From Acidobacteriota bacterium (GTDB lineage: Bacteria; Acidobacteriota; Terriglobia; 2-12-FULL-54-10): a stretch of 32,534 nucleotides of DNA. The translations under genes were made by a program, and so were the position numbers. The stretch is from NCBI GenBank assembly GCA_022567475.1, contig JADFGZ010000006.1, positions 1 through 32,534 on the forward strand, written 5' to 3'. The notes below the pieces were generated by a model. That model saw only the letters and a list, made by a program, of their open reading frames with translations, had not been told where the DNA came from and did not search any database. Position 1 is the stretch's first letter. Every line of letters begins with the position of its first letter. Positions 18,858 through 27,098 of the stretch are shown in pieces.

Positions 18858-19727
18858 ATGCGCGTCTTGATCACAGGAGCGGGAGGAATGCTGGGGAAGG
18901 ACTTGGTGCCCGCCTTAAAGCCGGACCACGAGGTTCTGCCGCTGGACCGTTCGGCCTGCGATGTCACCGTCGGGGCTGAGGTCAGCCGCGTCTTTCGAGA
19001 TTGGCAGCCGGAACTAGTGGTTCATTGCGCCGCCTATACGGATGTGGACGGCTGTGAGCGGGATTCAGAGCGGGCCTTTGCGGTGAACGCGCAGGGTGCA
19101 GCGAATGTCGTTCGCGCCGCCGCGCAGGTGGGCGCTCGCGTCTTTTACATCAGCACGGATTACGTGTTTGACGGTACGAAAAAAAGTCCCTATAACGAAC
19201 AGGACCCGACGAACCCGGTCAACATATATGGCCGCAGCAAGTTGGAGGGAGAGCAGAAAACTCTGGAGCAGGACAGGGAAAACCAGAGGCACCTTTCCAT
19301 TCGCACCTCGTGGCTTTACGGGATCCACGGCGCTAACTTCATAGAGAAGATCGTAGCCGCCGCAGGGTCCCGCCCGAAGCTTGCAGTGGTGGCCGATCAG
19401 GTTGGCTGCCCCACCTGGACTGTGCATCTGGCGCGGAAGATTGCCGAGCTGGCCGGGACCTCCGCAACCGGCATCCTGAACGTCGCCGGAAGCGGGCAAT
19501 GCAGTTGGCATGAGTTGGCGCGCTCGATTGTGGAAAAGCTCAGCTTTCCAGTTGAGGTCGCGCCCATTGATTCGGTGACGGCAGGACGGGCCGCGAAACG
19601 TCCGTCCAATTCTGTTCTTGGCAGCCAGCGGTTGGAGCAAATGGGACTTGCTCCGCTGCCGCATTGGAAACAGGCGCTCGAAGAATATTTTCAACTTCGC
19701 CAGACGATGCCGGTGGCGGCTAAGTAA
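18858..19727 (+). CDS. rfbD: dTDP-4-dehydrorhamnose reductase
   Basis: MRVLITGAGGMLGKDLVPAL, HCAAYTDVDGCE, YISTDYVFDGTKKSPYNEQDPTNPVNIYGRSKLEGE. ATG 18858 preferred over 18807. Confidence 0.93.
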   Translation: MRVLITGAGGMLGKDLVPALKPDHEVLPLDRSACDVTVGAEVSRVFRDWQPELVVHCAAYTDVDGCERDSERAFAVNAQGAANVVRAAAQVGARVFYISTDYVFDGTKKSPYNEQDPTNPVNIYGRSKLEGEQKTLEQDRENQRHLSIRTSWLYGIHGANFIEKIVAAAGSRPKLAVVADQVGCPTWTVHLARKIAELAGTSATGILNVAGSGQCSWHELARSIVEKLSFPVEVAPIDSVTAGRAAKRPSNSVLGSQRLEQMGLAPLPHWKQALEEYFQLRQTMPVAAK

Positions 19728-19864
19728 CGGTGACGCGAGGATCAGAACCTGCACACTGTTCTGGAACGAATATGAAAATAGCTGAAGAAAAGGGAAGAGT
19801 ATGACGAAAAGGGACTCGTCCCAGGGAAAAAAAGAAGTCAATAAAGGGGTCTCTGATCAAGGGC

Positions 19865-20253
19865 ATGTCAAAAAGGCTTCCCAGTGGGATTCTGGATAAT
19901 CCGGTGTTCAAGAAGCAGCTTAAGGAAATTATGAAAGGATATTCTGGGTATATGCTCTTTATCGTAAAGAGCGTCTGTACTATGTAGGACTGACCACTAA
20001 CCTATTTGGGCGTATTAACTGGCATTTGAAAGATCGTCATGCGGGAAAGTGGGACAGTTTTGTAATTTTTAGAATTAAAAGAGTGGATTACCTGAGAGAT
20101 ATTGAGACGTTAATCACCCGTCTAATAAAAGTACCTGGTAACCGTGTGGAAGGAAAGGTGCCACGAGACGCGGATATTAATCGTGTCCTTAAAGTTATAC
20201 TGCGACAACATAAAAGCGAAATGAAAGGAATTGAGAGAGCATTGAGAAGGTAA
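19865..20253 (+). pseudogene. Frameshifted GIY-YIG-like nuclease ORF
   Basis: Frame 2 gives MSKRLPSGILDNPVFKKQLKEIMKGYSG; the reading continues in frame 1 as YALYRKERLYYVGLTTNLFGRINWHLKDRHAGKWDSF...; the break is at GGG around 19946-19950. Confidence 0.78.
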
Positions 20254-20309
20254 AGGTGTGTGGTGCAAAACTGCACTCTTGTTCCCAAGAAGGGCTTGAG
20301 GGAAACGCG

Positions 20310-20534
20310 ATGAAAAGCTATCGATTCTCTGTGGTTGTTGAAAAGGACAGTGAAGGTTACTTTGCTTCTTGCCCCGAGCTTCATGGATGTTACACGCAAG
20401 GGGAGACCTACGAGAAGGTTTTAGAAAACATTAAAGACGCTATCCGTCTCCATGTGGAGGATAGATTGGAAGCCGGGGAGGAAATTTCCCAGCCGGAGTC
20501 GGTTACCCTCACCTCTCTTGAAGTAGCAGTGTGA
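20310..20534 (+). CDS. hicB: HicB-family antitoxin (second module)
   Basis: MKSYRFSVVVEKDSEGYFASCPELHGCYTQGETYEKVLENIKDAIRLHVEDRLEAGEEI. Confidence 0.9.
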   Translation: MKSYRFSVVVEKDSEGYFASCPELHGCYTQGETYEKVLENIKDAIRLHVEDRLEAGEEISQPESVTLTSLEVAV

Positions 20535-20782
20535 CTACAAAACTTCCACGGATAACTGCCGCTGACGCAATCAGGGCATTGGAGAAAGCAGGATTTGTGC
20601 TTGCCCGACAGAGTGGCAGTCACAAGATTTACAAAAACCTTAAAGGGAGGAAGACAACCGTTCCCTATCACGCGGGGAAAATACTCCACCCTAAAGTCTT
20701 GAAAAGCATCATAAAAGATGTAGGGTTGGCAGTGGAACAATTTCAGGAATTACTGAAACAACTTCAAGCCCGCTTCGATTGA
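20531..20782 (+). CDS. hicA: HicA-family toxin (second module)
   Basis: PRITAADAIRALEKAGFVLARQSGSHKIYKNLKGRKTTVPYHAGKILHPKVLKSIIKDVGL; GTGA overlap with hicB stop. Confidence 0.92.
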   Translation: MTTKLPRITAADAIRALEKAGFVLARQSGSHKIYKNLKGRKTTVPYHAGKILHPKVLKSIIKDVGLAVEQFQELLKQLQARFD

Positions 20783-20787
20783 CAGTA

Positions 20788-21981
20788 ATGAAACCTCGCA
20801 TCCTCATCATCTCGCCCGTAACGCCATACCCCGTGCATCACGGGGCGGGGAGCACGATCTACGGTTATATCCTGGCTCTGCGCGAGGTCTTTGACATATT
20901 CTATGTCGGTTTTTGCCCCGAGCAGTTCCTGCGCCAGGCGCAAACCGGCCTCAACGCGTTGTGCCGGAAAGCCGTGCTCTTCCAGACTCCTCCCGCGCGC
21001 CGCTTGGATGCATTTTCCCGAACCCCGTTTTTATTTTCGAATCTTCAAAGTGATGACATGCACCGGGAGGTGGACCGTATCCTGGAGGAGGAGCGCCCGG
21101 ACTTGGTGCAGGCGGAGTATCTGGGAATGGCGGACTATGCCGCCAAGGCCCGGTGTCCCCGGATCGTTCGCGCCCACGTCCAGGAGTGGTGGCACTACTA
21201 TCTGAACTGGCGGCGCACGCAAGGATGGCGCACGCGGCTGGGGCACCTGTTCTGGTCTCTGGACTCGGTGCGGCACAATCGGCGGACGCTCGAAAGCTTC
21301 GACTGGGTCCTGGTTACTTCCGAGGAGGAGCGCCGCCGCGCGCTGGAGTTGGCGCCGGGAGCGCGGGCCGAAGCGCTGCCTTTTATGTTGATGGATTGCG
21401 AGCAGTTCCGTCCGGCTGCCACTCCTCCGCAGCAGCCGCAGATACTCTTTGTAGGGTTTTTGCCGCATACACCCAACGAGGAAGCGCTTGCTTATTTCGT
21501 GCGCGAGGAATTGCCCCTGATCCGCAACCAGGAGCCGGATGCCAGGTTGGTGGTTGTTGGAGGAGGAGCTTCCAATTTCATCAAGGGCCTGTTGCATGAC
21601 CACGACGTGGATTATCGCGGTTACGTGGAGGACCTGCGGGATGTCTATCAGCAAAGCCGTGTCTATGTCGCTCCCATAAACAGCGGAGGAGGGATTCGCA
21701 CCAAAATCATTGAAGCGATGGCGGCCGGCGTGCCGGTGGTTTGCAATTCGTTTGCTCCGCTGGGGCTTGGGCTGCTCCCGGACCACCACGTGATAGTTCG
21801 CGACACTCCTGCCGAATCGGCGGCGGCCGTTGTCCGGCTGCTTCGCGACGATGGATATTGGGGCCGCATACGGGAGTCGGCGCGGATTGTGGTGGAAAAC
21901 GCCTTTAGCTTGCAAAGGATCGGGCCGCGAATCCAGTCGCGGTATCTCCAATTTTTAGAGGGCTGCCGCCAGCCCTCCTAG
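20788..21981 (+). CDS. GT4-type glycosyltransferase
   Basis: ILFVGFLPHTPNEEALAYFVREELPLI, RLVVVGGG, VYVAPINSGGGIRTKIIEAMAAGVPVVCN. ATG 20788 (ORF from TTG 20779). Confidence 0.88.
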   Translation: MKPRILIISPVTPYPVHHGAGSTIYGYILALREVFDIFYVGFCPEQFLRQAQTGLNALCRKAVLFQTPPARRLDAFSRTPFLFSNLQSDDMHREVDRILEEERPDLVQAEYLGMADYAAKARCPRIVRAHVQEWWHYYLNWRRTQGWRTRLGHLFWSLDSVRHNRRTLESFDWVLVTSEEERRRALELAPGARAEALPFMLMDCEQFRPAATPPQQPQILFVGFLPHTPNEEALAYFVREELPLIRNQEPDARLVVVGGGASNFIKGLLHDHDVDYRGYVEDLRDVYQQSRVYVAPINSGGGIRTKIIEAMAAGVPVVCNSFAPLGLGLLPDHHVIVRDTPAESAAAVVRLLRDDGYWGRIRESARIVVENAFSLQRIGPRIQSRYLQFLEGCRQPS

Positions 21982-22023
21982 AATGTTATAAAGTAGAGGT
22001 TCTCAATCTCCGGGGCGAGCAAT

Positions 22024-24030
22024 ATGAAAGTTGTCTACTTTGCCACAGGCACGCCGGCTGAGGTCTCCGCTGACCTGAAGCGATTAAGCTTCAACAGAAA
22101 CGGCGCTTCGCTGCGGGTGGTTTTGGGTGCAAGCCTCGCCGGGCAACTAGGTGAGTTTGCTTCGCTGCGGCCCGAACAGACGCTGTTCTATCAGGCACAT
22201 TCTGCGCCGGTTTTATGGCTCCGTCTGTGGAAGTTCCTGGGTCTTTCCCCCAATGCAGAAGTCATTTGCTTGTCCTCCCGGCAGCGATTTCGATTTTTGA
22301 AATTTATGGCGCTGACCTTGCGGGGCAAGGTGACTTTTTCAGCCAATAACGGAACCCTCGTCTCTTTCAGTTTGGGGGAATTGCTAAGGATTTGGGGAGG
22401 ATTGCTGTGGGCCTGGATACAGCAGATCCCTATTCCGCAAGGGCCTGTCTGCATTATCGGATCGGCATCGCCATCGCGCTTGAGCGCTATTGTTGCCAGT
22501 GCGCGTCAGCGTTTTCCGGAAGCCCGCATCCACGGAGTGCTTCCATCGGCGTCCGGCGTCTCTCCGACTGAACTGTTTGATTCATTCGTTTTGCTGAGGT
22601 GTCACGCGCTATTGGCTTACTTCCGGCTGTTGCCGCGATGTATCGGCAAAAGACGCTTTCAGAGGGTCATCCTGGCCTGCACGAATGAACAAGCTTCCGG
22701 TTTGAAGTGGCTGGCATGGTGGCTCCCGCTCTGGAACCTGGAAATCTATAACGAAAATATCGATGCCTTTCATGCGCGCAATCTGCGGTTGCTGGTTCGC
22801 CACTGGCTCTGGAGAAAGCGCAACAACCGCGAACTGCACCGGCAAACGCTCCCGGTAGGTGTGATGGGTTCTGCTTCGGCTTTCTACTTGAAGAAAATTA
22901 TTCCCCGGCTCCGCACCCGCTATCCGGCGGCAAAGCTGCACGGTTTTCTGCCCTCCTCTCTGGCGGGACCGGCGGCCGGCCTGTTTGATTCGGTCACGAT
23001 CCTCAGGCCGGGCATCCTCGGCGTGTTTCTGCAAACTTGGAGACTCGGCAAAACGCGCGGAGATTTCCAGTGCTGGATTATTCCCTGTACGAATGAGCCG
23101 TATCTCCGGATGAAGCTGCTGGCCTGTCTGCTGCCGCTTTCGCGGCGGCAGATTTACAATGAGCAAGCGGATGGGTTTCCTGCTCGCGACGTGCGGACGC
23201 TTTACCGGCACTTCCTGTGGCGTCTGCGAGATCGTCTTTCGTTCCAAATTGTCGCCGGGACGGCGGGAAGGAGCATGCCTCTTCGGCTTCTGCATCTCGG
23301 TTTTTTTTCGCTTCGCCTGCTGTCAGGGGCTGAGCTTTTGTTGCGCACGCGATTGCGGGCTTATCTTTCGAAACAGATCGGGCGCGCCGCTGTCTTCCCG
23401 AAGGCGAAGCAGCGCGTGGACCTCTTGTATCTCGGTTCGGAGGGGGCCGCTCACAGCTTTTTCAAGCAATCGAATTTCAATGGGCGGACCGGCCGGATAC
23501 GCCTGGTTCCGATTTCGAAAGGTCCCGGTCAACTGGAGCGGATCAATACGGCTATCGGAAGCAGCCAGGCGGACTTTATTTGTCTGATGGACAGCGAATG
23601 CAGGATGCTCCTCCCCGACTGGCTCGACCGGCTGCTGGAGACCTTTGATGAGGGTACGGCCCAGGTGGGGCCGCAGGTTGTCAGCCCCGATGGGGGCGGG
23701 TTGATCCGGGGTCTGCTGATTGGGAAAGAAGGCACGGCGCAATGGAACTCCGACAACGGTGTCTGCTGCCACTCCCAGCCGGAATGGCTGGAAGTCGATG
23801 CGCTTCCTTGGATCTGCGTGCTCCTCCGGCGCAGTGTCTTTCAACAGGTGGGTTTTTTCAGGGAATATACGGATGCAGCGGGGCAGTGGGTGGATTGGGA
23901 TTTCTGCCGGCGGCTGGCGGCGCAAGGTTTGCACTCGGTTTGCAATCAAAACGTCACGGCTGCGCACCCGGCAGCAAATGCTGTTTGTGAACCCGAGCGC
24001 CAGCTTGTGAATTCGGAGAATCGGCGTTGA
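22024..24030 (+). CDS. Multi-repeat protein with C-terminal GT2-like domain
   Basis: 668 aa. Two obvious ~130-aa repeats (aa ~141-270 and ~276-405), a diverged N-terminal copy, and a C-terminal GT2-like region (INTAIGSSQADFICLMDSECRMLLPDWLDRLLE...WVDWDFCRRLAAQG). Confidence 0.75.
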   Translation: MKVVYFATGTPAEVSADLKRLSFNRNGASLRVVLGASLAGQLGEFASLRPEQTLFYQAHSAPVLWLRLWKFLGLSPNAEVICLSSRQRFRFLKFMALTLRGKVTFSANNGTLVSFSLGELLRIWGGLLWAWIQQIPIPQGPVCIIGSASPSRLSAIVASARQRFPEARIHGVLPSASGVSPTELFDSFVLLRCHALLAYFRLLPRCIGKRRFQRVILACTNEQASGLKWLAWWLPLWNLEIYNENIDAFHARNLRLLVRHWLWRKRNNRELHRQTLPVGVMGSASAFYLKKIIPRLRTRYPAAKLHGFLPSSLAGPAAGLFDSVTILRPGILGVFLQTWRLGKTRGDFQCWIIPCTNEPYLRMKLLACLLPLSRRQIYNEQADGFPARDVRTLYRHFLWRLRDRLSFQIVAGTAGRSMPLRLLHLGFFSLRLLSGAELLLRTRLRAYLSKQIGRAAVFPKAKQRVDLLYLGSEGAAHSFFKQSNFNGRTGRIRLVPISKGPGQLERINTAIGSSQADFICLMDSECRMLLPDWLDRLLETFDEGTAQVGPQVVSPDGGGLIRGLLIGKEGTAQWNSDNGVCCHSQPEWLEVDALPWICVLLRRSVFQQVGFFREYTDAAGQWVDWDFCRRLAAQGLHSVCNQNVTAAHPAANAVCEPERQLVNSENRR

Positions 24031-24749
24031 CCCGGCTTAGCAAATATTTCTGTGTTGTTTTCTTGTTGAGTTGCGCGGTCGCAGAGATGCCTAGCGCTGC
24101 CGCAGCGGAAGAGGGCGAAGCGCCTTTTTCTCTGTTTGACGAGGAAGAGAGCTTAACGTACAGGCTTCTTTGGCCGAGCGGGGTGATGCTGGGAGAAGCT
24201 GTCTTGCGGGGCTCTTTCTCGGGAGATAATCTGCATTTTCAGCTTACGGTAGAAGCTGGCTTGCCTCAGTACAACATCAGCCACTCTTCCTCCTCCGTGG
24301 CGACGAAGGATGGCCTCTGCTCCCTCCAATTTCAGGGAAATACCCGCAGGGGATCGAAAGCTTTAGACGAGTCGATAGAATTTGACCAGACGGCACACCT
24401 GGCGCGGCGAACGAGGGGAAATCAAACAACCTCAGCGTCCATCCCGGAGTGCGCCCGCGACCCGCTGACTTTTCTTTATTATTTTCGCAACCAGCTCGCT
24501 TTGGGCAAGACCTTGGACTCGGGAACATTCCATTTGGGGGCAAACTTCAGCTTGCAGATTGAAGCGGCGGGGCCCGAAACAGTGGACGCAGGCGGGCGGC
24601 AGTGGCCTGCGGAAAAGTATCGGGTGACATACAGGGGGCCCAATTCGGAGCGAACCGTTGAACTGTGGATTTCGACCGATGCGACTCCCAAACCTGTGCG
24701 GGTCCGGGTCGCGTTTCCTCTGGCAGTATTTTCCGCCGAGTTGGAGTGA
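24027..24749 (+). CDS. Secreted DUF3108-like protein
   Basis: Signal peptide then EEESLTYRLLWPSGVMLGEAVLRG...DPLTFLYYFRNQLALGKTLDSG, resembling DUF3108; 4-nt overlap with previous gene. Confidence 0.6.
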   Translation: MTRLSKYFCVVFLLSCAVAEMPSAAAAEEGEAPFSLFDEEESLTYRLLWPSGVMLGEAVLRGSFSGDNLHFQLTVEAGLPQYNISHSSSSVATKDGLCSLQFQGNTRRGSKALDESIEFDQTAHLARRTRGNQTTSASIPECARDPLTFLYYFRNQLALGKTLDSGTFHLGANFSLQIEAAGPETVDAGGRQWPAEKYRVTYRGPNSERTVELWISTDATPKPVRVRVAFPLAVFSAELE

Positions 24750-24848
24750 GCAACGCAAATCCCTGCTTCCTGAGACCTGTGTGCTCCAAACAAAAAACGG
24801 AAACCGAATAACCGCCCGGAATCCTCCATCCGAACCTTCTCTTCGACC

Positions 24849-26918
24849 ATGCGCATTGCGTTTTTTTCGTCCCTGAATCCGAAACCGTCCGGCATCTCAG
24901 ATTACAGCGAAGCCCTTTTGCCGCACTTGGCAACACAAGTGGACCAAGTGGACGTTTTCATCGAGGATTACGAGCCTTCTATTCCGTTGTTCTGCGACCG
25001 GCTGCGGGTTCGTCATTACCGGGAATTTGAGCCGGAGTATCGCGCCGGGCGCTATGACGCGGTGCTCTATCACATCGGTAATAATCCCTACCACGTCTAT
25101 ATCTACGATTTAGCGTTGCGGATACCGGGCGTGCTGGTGCTCCATGAATTCAACCTGCACCACCTGCTGGCTAACGTCACGATCGCCCGTCAGGATTGGG
25201 AGGGATACTTCCAGGAGGTCGAATACAATGCCGGCCCTGCCGCCCTGGAACGGGCGCAAAAAGTCCGGGAGGGCCTGCAAGAACCCGACTATGACAATAT
25301 TGCCATGAACCGCCGGTTGCTGGAACAAAGCCGGGGAGCGATTGTCCACAGCGATTATGTGGTGCGCCAAGTGCAGGAAAATGGTTTTCTTCTCCCTCTT
25401 CGCAAAATTCAGCACGGTGTCGAAATACCCGCTGTGGATGCGGGAAAGGCGCGCCGCCGGCTTGCGCGGCTCGCCGGGTTTTCCTTGGACAACGGCACGC
25501 CGGTCCTGGGCGTCTTCGGTTTCTTGAAGTCCTACAAGAGAATCCATGAGGTACTGCGGGCCTTTGCGCGCCTCTGCAAGTTGTACCCCAAAGCCAAGCT
25601 GGTGTTGGTGGGTGAGGAGCACCCGCAATATCCTCTGCGGCCCTTGATCTCAGAATTGGCCATTGACGATGCCGTCCGTATTCTGGGCTATGTGGATTTG
25701 GAAACTTTCGTGGACTGCATGGCGGCCTGCGATATCTGCGTCAACCTGCGCGGGCCCACTGCCGGAGAGACTTCCGGCAGTTTCTTGCGGGCGCTGGCGC
25801 TCGGCAAACCTACATTAGTCTCCGAGATTGGGACGTTCCTGGAGCTTCCCGACGATGTCGCCGTGAAGATTCCAGTGACTGGAAGGGAGATCGACTGGCT
25901 CTTTGAGTACATGCGGATTCTTTTGGAGGAGCCCGTGCTGGCCCGCGCAATTGGAGAACGCGGCTTGGCGTACGCGGCGCAAGAATGTTCCTGGCCGAAA
26001 GTAGCGGCAGAGTACGTTGAATTTCTCAAGCAGTGTGCCGACAGGGAGCCCGTCCGGAGCAACTCGGAGCCGAAGCCAGCCTCTGGTGTTGCTGAAGAGA
26101 ATAGTTCCCGCACGGATGTTTCCCAGGAAGAACTGGAAGAATACATCGTCGGTTTTTCTCATGCATCCCCGATGATGGAGGAGTATGTGCTGCTCCACCG
26201 CAAGCGATTAGCGCGCACGGTCGAGATCACTCCTGCCGGCCGTTCCGAAGACCGGGTATTGGAATTGGGCTGTTATCTGCATTTGACTCCGGCGCTCCGG
26301 AAGTATTTGAGGTACGGAGAAGTGCGAGGCGCATATTATGGTCCGGCGGGAAGGACCGATTACCGGGCTGCAACGGCCCCGGACGGAGAGGTGTTTGCTT
26401 GTCCCATTGACCTGTTTGATGTGGAGCGGGATCCGTTTCCGTATGCGGACGGCTATTTCCAAACCGTCTTGTGCTGCGAGTTGCTCGAACACCTGGCGGC
26501 CGACCCCATGCACATGATGGCGGAAATCAACCGCATCCTTGCGCCCGGAGGGCATCTGGTGCTCAGTACGCCGAACGTAACCAGTTTGCGCAGTGTGCAC
26601 GCCGTCCTGCTCGGTTACCACCCGGGGCTGTTCCACGCCTACATCAAGCCGGACGAAGAAGGCAGGGCGGACCCCCGGCACAGCCGCGAATACGCGCCCC
26701 GCGAAGTTGCGTTGCTTTTGGAAGCCGCCGGATTGCAAGTCATCTTGCTGGAAACAGGAGACTATCGCAGCGAGGGCTCTGTTTCCGAATCCACCGAAAA
26801 ATTGCTGGAGGCAAATCAATTCCCGCCGGAGCTGCGGGGAGAGATCATTTACTGTGTGGGACGGAAGGTCGGTCCGGTCCGGGAACGGTGGCCCAAAGAG
26901 CTATACTATTTCCCGTAG
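24849..26918 (+). CDS. Fusion: N-terminal GT4 glycosyltransferase plus C-terminal class I SAM methyltransferase
   Basis: GT4: VLGVFGFLKSYKRIHEVLRAFARL, LVLVGEEHPQY, GETSGSFLRALALGKPTLVSEIGTF. Methyltransferase: RVLELGCYLHLTPAL, FQTVLCCELLEHLAADPMHMMAEINRILAPGGHLVLSTPN. Confidence 0.85.
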   Translation: MRIAFFSSLNPKPSGISDYSEALLPHLATQVDQVDVFIEDYEPSIPLFCDRLRVRHYREFEPEYRAGRYDAVLYHIGNNPYHVYIYDLALRIPGVLVLHEFNLHHLLANVTIARQDWEGYFQEVEYNAGPAALERAQKVREGLQEPDYDNIAMNRRLLEQSRGAIVHSDYVVRQVQENGFLLPLRKIQHGVEIPAVDAGKARRRLARLAGFSLDNGTPVLGVFGFLKSYKRIHEVLRAFARLCKLYPKAKLVLVGEEHPQYPLRPLISELAIDDAVRILGYVDLETFVDCMAACDICVNLRGPTAGETSGSFLRALALGKPTLVSEIGTFLELPDDVAVKIPVTGREIDWLFEYMRILLEEPVLARAIGERGLAYAAQECSWPKVAAEYVEFLKQCADREPVRSNSEPKPASGVAEENSSRTDVSQEELEEYIVGFSHASPMMEEYVLLHRKRLARTVEITPAGRSEDRVLELGCYLHLTPALRKYLRYGEVRGAYYGPAGRTDYRAATAPDGEVFACPIDLFDVERDPFPYADGYFQTVLCCELLEHLAADPMHMMAEINRILAPGGHLVLSTPNVTSLRSVHAVLLGYHPGLFHAYIKPDEEGRADPRHSREYAPREVALLLEAAGLQVILLETGDYRSEGSVSESTEKLLEANQFPPELRGEIIYCVGRKVGPVRERWPKELYYFP

Positions 26919-27098
26919 CTGCTCAGCTTTTACAGGGGTTTCACAGCCGCTCGGGGGTGGAAAGCCCGGTTCCATTGTCGCCGAAAGACAGGGATGTTCG
27001 GCTTCCGCTTATGGAATAATTCGTAACGTGCGTGGAGACAGGCAAGAACCGGAGCGAAGCATGTGCGCTTTGCGGAATACGGCAAGCGTCCCGATTGA

